A model generated the notes under the pieces. It was not told where the DNA came from. It searched no databases and was given only the letters and a program-made list of their open reading frames with translations. 7,551 nucleotides of DNA from Geoglobus sp. Its GTDB lineage: Archaea; Halobacteriota; Archaeoglobi; Archaeoglobales; Archaeoglobaceae. The stretch covers positions 1 through 7,551 of the forward strand of contig JALUWC010000467.1 of the NCBI GenBank assembly GCA_027019885.1, given 5' to 3'. The number at the start of each line of letters is the position of its first letter. Positions within the stretch are counted from its first letter, which is position 1. The translations under genes were made by a program, and so were the position numbers. Below, piece by piece: positions 5,415 through 7,551 of the stretch.

Positions 5415-5956
5415 CAGGTAACACCTCCCGAACCTCTTTCAAGTAACCATGATTTAATCCTTTCGGCATAGGCATCAATTATCGTTTTATAATCATCATA
5501 TCTCATAACTGCAAACACGAATCTGAAGGATATTTTACAGGATGTGGCGGGATCAAGATTGGTGAATTTAGCCTGGAAGGAATTCTTCGCATACCACGTA
5601 AGAGCGTAATCTTTCAAGAGATTCATGGGTTCAGTGTAAAGACTGGCAACCATACTGGTATCCACAATGAGTCTTTTACCATCTACAAGGAATTCAAGGG
5701 TGAGCATGTTGTCATATTCAGGTGCTGCAGTGAATTCAAAAGGAATTCCAACCATAGTGACCCTGTCACCACTTGCCTGAAGATCTGGAATTGGAATGGT
5801 GTAGGTTACGCTTGTGAGTGGAGATATGGTGGTATTGTCGAATTTGACATAACCATCAGCTCTATCAGTGCCCAGAAGGGCTGTCATCATTTCTGCCAGG
5901 TTGATAGGTAATACGAAAGGAACTTCGTCGTTGAGATTTCTTACAGGATCGCTCAT
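5414..5956 (-). CDS. Beta-rich probable virion protein, first gene of a leaderless unit
   Basis: The protein has 180 residues. A helix with NLAEMMTALLG (19-29) follows a short N-terminus. Strands follow (YVKFDNTTISP, SVTYTIPIPDL, DRVTMVGIPFEFTAAPEYDN, LTLEFLVDGKRLIVDT), then a segment SFQAKFTNLDPATSCKISFR and a C-terminal helix (YDDYKTIIDAYAERIKSWLL). The alternating beta pattern suggests a jelly-roll or sandwich fold of a virion protein, but no family is recognised. There is no SD before the ATG at 5956. A clear TATA box lies 26-27 bases upstream, so this is likely the leaderless head of a unit running through the zinc ribbon, the 4807-5265 gene and the LamG gene. Its end carries the SD of the zinc-ribbon gene. 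Confidence 0.82.
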   Translation of the reverse strand: MSDPVRNLNDEVPFVLPINLAEMMTALLGTDRADGYVKFDNTTISPLTSVTYTIPIPDLQASGDRVTMVGIPFEFTAAPEYDNMLTLEFLVDGKRLIVDTSMVASLYTEPMNLLKDYALTWYAKNSFQAKFTNLDPATSCKISFRFVFAVMRYDDYKTIIDAYAERIKSWLLERGSGGVT

Positions 5957-5978
5957 GGAATAAAGTAGAAGAGGAAAG

Positions 5979-5986
5979 TATATAAA
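5979..5986 (-). promoter_or_regulatory. TATA box for the 5414-5956 gene, leaderless layout
   Basis: TTTATATA on the minus strand is centred 26-27 bases before the ATG at 5956. The intervening sequence is pyrimidine-rich (CTTTCCTCTTCTAC and onward) and has no SD. It is the cleanest archaeal-type promoter in the window. Confidence 0.7.
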
Positions 5987-5991
5987 AGTTA

Positions 5992-6333
5992 CTAAATCAG
6001 AATGAAGTAGTTGAGGGATACTGCCAGAGCTGCAGCAATAAACATCTTACCAAAATCAATAAGAGTTCCCCGCCAGTCACGAGCCTCTGCTCGAGCTTCT
6101 TCAATTTGTCTTATTTGATTCACATCTAACTCTTTCTCCACGTCCTTAATATCGCTTTCCACTCTTTTTATTCCATTTTTAAGTGTCTGGATAATGGTTT
6201 CTGTCCTTGCCGAGTCTTCTCTCAGTGATTGAACATCGTCTCGCAGGTCTGAAATTTCTTTTTTGAGTTCTTTAACATCTTCTTCGATGGTATCGAGTTT
6301 GATCTTTATGTAGGCGAGATCACCAGCATCCAT
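5992..6333 (-). CDS. Coiled-coil protein with C-terminal membrane helix (XhlA-like architecture)
   Basis: The protein has 113 residues. Residues 8-85 are a long charged helix with heptad spacing of Ile, Leu and Val (YIKIKLDTIEEDVKELKKEI and onward), a strong coiled coil. Residues 93-112 (DFGKMFIAAALAVSLNYFIL) are one membrane helix at the extreme C-terminus. This plan matches XhlA-type proteins encoded beside phage lysis genes, which help holins. It would also fit a membrane-tethered spacer in a membrane-containing virion. The ATG at 6333 follows GAGGTGA by five bases; a GTG at 6342 lies inside that SD and is rejected. The SD includes the stop of the basic-protein gene. No endolysin is seen nearby, so a lysis role is unproven. 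Confidence 0.82.
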   Translation of the reverse strand: MDAGDLAYIKIKLDTIEEDVKELKKEISDLRDDVQSLREDSARTETIIQTLKNGIKRVESDIKDVEKELDVNQIRQIEEARAEARDWRGTLIDFGKMFIAAALAVSLNYFILI

Positions 6334-6338
6334 AGGTG

Positions 6339-6602
6339 TCACCTCTTCTTCTTTTTGCTTTTTCTTTTCTTTTTATTTTTCTTAAAAGAAAGGAGAGTCA
6401 GATGTGTTTGAGCTCTCTGTTTGAGAAGGGGAGTTACTGTAATAGTTTTACCTTTAATCCTGACTTTATTACCTGTTTTGGTATTCACTATTTTTCTGGA
6501 AATTGCAGGATCTATCTTTTCCATTCCTTCTACGAGACCGAGTCTCTGCAGCTGTTTTCTGTAGGCTCCAGGTTTCAGTTCCTGAATCCATTTTTCTGCC
6601 AT
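6339..6602 (-). CDS. Small, very basic protein (possible nucleic-acid-binding virion component)
   Basis: The protein has 87 residues. The N-terminus WIQELKPGAYRKQLQRLGL resembles the W-I-x-PGA-x-R-x2-L opening of small basic phage proteins. The middle holds KTGNKVRIKGKTITVTP. Near the end RAQTHLTLLSFKK recalls their closing helix. The last 14 residues are almost all Lys and Arg. Such charge suggests DNA or RNA binding, for example genome condensation; this is inference. The ATG lies two bases after the previous stop (TGATATG) with no clear SD, so it probably depends on coupled translation. The final AGG TGA is the SD of the next gene. Confidence 0.75.
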   Translation of the reverse strand: MAEKWIQELKPGAYRKQLQRLGLVEGMEKIDPAISRKIVNTKTGNKVRIKGKTITVTPLLKQRAQTHLTLLSFKKNKKKRKSKKKKR

Positions 6603-6603
6603 A

Positions 6604-7428
6604 TCAGGTCAGGAAGGATTTCAGCTTTCTTGCATCCTCTCTTGGTAGATGCGGATAATCGAAGTCAGGATTTATAGGCGAGCCATAGATCTGCTGTTTA
6701 GCCCATGTAAGTGCGTTGAGATCTGTTCTGACCACGTTTATGTTATACCAGGCGATGTAAGTTTTACCATTCACAACTGCTTTGAGCGGATAGTTCTTCC
6801 CGACAATAATCTCATTCCAGATGTCTGCGGGAGCTGGCATTGATTCGGTTATTTTAATTATTGAATCTGTTTCAACGAAACCAACATAATCATAGGTTTC
6901 ATAGCACTGACCCAGGAATCTCTTACATCTATCAACTCCTGCAGCGTCAGCATACATGTTCAGTGTTGAGGATCCTACATAATACACTTCATCTTTGGCA
7001 GGATCGGCATATCTGCTGTAAACATACTCCTGGATTTTCAGTTTCAGGTCTCGATCTCTCTCCCTGTCGGGCATGAGATCATCAAATGGATTCAGATCAA
7101 GCTGTACGTTTCTCAGCACCCTATCAAGCTGGTCTGCGTAGACTGCCAGAAATACCAGACCGCCCGCAATACCTGAGAACAGCAGGACTGATGGAACATC
7201 AGCAGTTCTCGATCTCAGGGCAGTGGCCATTATGAATATGACAGTTCCAGCAACGAGCATGAGTTTTAGATTATCTGAAATCAGAACCTGGTAGAGACTC
7301 TGACCAGTTTGTTTAAGTTCTTTGTTGAGGGAATAGAACAGGATGATAAAAAATAAGGCCAGGAAGAGCAGGAAGGTGTATGCAGCACCACCATACAGGC
7401 CGAGGATGCCAAGTTTAACCTTACTCAT
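6604..7428 (-). CDS. Three-pass membrane protein with a large soluble domain, function unknown
   Basis: The protein has 274 residues. Three membrane helices lie at about 12-33 (YGGAAYTFLLFLALFFIILF), 53-71 and 79-98. A soluble domain of about 175 residues follows. It includes a helix ending KIQEYVYSRY, two cysteines (168 and 175) in DRCKRFLGQCYE that could form a disulphide, and a strand region GKTYIAWYNINVVRTDLN. The first loop (33-52) would lie on one side of the membrane and the large domain on the other. I recognise no family. An envelope or internal-membrane protein, or one that remodels the host membrane, would fit. The ATG at 7428 has AAAGGTGA four bases before it, and a possible TATA box lies about 41 bases upstream. 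Confidence 0.82.
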   Translation of the reverse strand: MSKVKLGILGLYGGAAYTFLLFLALFFIILFYSLNKELKQTGQSLYQVLISDNLKLMLVAGTVIFIMATALRSRTADVPSVLLFSGIAGGLVFLAVYADQLDRVLRNVQLDLNPFDDLMPDRERDRDLKLKIQEYVYSRYADPAKDEVYYVGSSTLNMYADAAGVDRCKRFLGQCYETYDYVGFVETDSIIKITESMPAPADIWNEIIVGKNYPLKAVVNGKTYIAWYNINVVRTDLNALTWAKQQIYGSPINPDFDYPHLPREDARKLKSFLT

Positions 7429-7440
7429 TATATCACCTTT

Positions 7441-7551
7441 TTATTTTCTCTTTCTGGTATAGAAGTATATAAGTATAATCACTCCAAGCAAGAGAAGATA
7501 TGGAGTCCAGTTCTTCTCAGAAGAGTTATATTCTACCGGTTTATAGGGGAA
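7441..7551 (-). CDS. C-terminal end of a membrane-anchored protein, partial at right edge
   Basis: Only the last 36 residues are present. They end in a membrane helix (TPYLLLLGVIILIYFYT) followed by a basic tail RKRK and a TAA stop at 7443-7441. A single C-terminal helix with positive charges after it matches tail-anchored topology, with the N-terminal part beyond the window. The next gene starts 12 bases later, so they probably share a transcript. The upstream domain cannot be seen. Confidence 0.7.
   Translation of the reverse strand, partial: FPYKPVEYNSSEKNWTPYLLLLGVIILIYFYTRKRK
7465..7473 (-). promoter_or_regulatory. Possible TATA box before the three-pass membrane protein
   Basis: CTTATATAC on the minus strand resembles the box before the 5414-5956 gene. 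A start near 7443 would give a leader of about 15 bases with the AAAGGTGA SD. It lies within codons of the preceding gene's membrane helix, so it may be coincidence. Confidence 0.35.

Noticed and set aside
6339..6385. A-rich tract at the end of the basic-protein gene as a second frameshift site
   Set aside because: No heptamer fits X-XXY-YYZ in the zero frame, and the tract simply encodes the Lys/Arg tail and runs into the next SD.

Overview
This window reads as part of an archaeal virus genome or provirus, with every gene on the minus strand. The archaeal assignment rests on expression signals. Genes for virion-like proteins (a 180-residue beta-rich protein, a LamG-repeat protein and a tail-fibre-like protein) have TATA-type boxes centred about 26-28 bases before the ATG with little or no Shine-Dalgarno (SD) sequence, the layout of leaderless archaeal mRNAs. 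The other genes have strong GGTGA-type SD sequences. No integrase, terminase, polymerase, tRNA, rRNA, CRISPR or insertion sequence is visible, so host and virus family cannot be named. A methanogen or ANME-type euryarchaeal virus would fit but is a guess.

In transcription order (high to low coordinates) the window opens with the C-terminal tail of a membrane protein (7441-7551). Next come a three-pass membrane protein with a large soluble domain (6604-7428), a very basic small protein (6339-6602) and a coiled-coil protein with a C-terminal membrane helix (5992-6333). A likely leaderless unit follows: a 180-residue beta-rich protein (5414-5956), a hidden 47-residue zinc ribbon (5271-5414), a 152-residue beta-sandwich-like protein (4807-5265) and a two-module LamG-like surface protein (3488-4789). 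A small YdjM-like membrane protein (3208-3444) appears split over two reading frames. A fibre-like adhesin with a calcium loop and HxH motifs (2312-3175) overlaps a small coiled-coil partner (1980-2312).

The left end holds a set of similar anchored proteins: an N-terminal domain, a Pro/Lys-rich linker and a C-terminal KSNLIKA hydrophobic segment (1118-1909 and 399-1112). A further open frame runs off the left edge (1-423) and has no ATG, GTG or TTG start. It lies in the -1 frame of the gene before it. The junction has a canonical T-TTT-TTC slippery heptamer, a 7-base spacer and a hairpin enclosing the zero-frame stop. This is the strongest candidate for something new here: programmed -1 frameshifting that extends a membrane-anchored viral protein.

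Genes are tightly packed. Several stop codons lie inside the next gene's SD (AGG-TGA), and others overlap the next start (TAATG, TGATG). No stretch over 300 bases lacks a gene.
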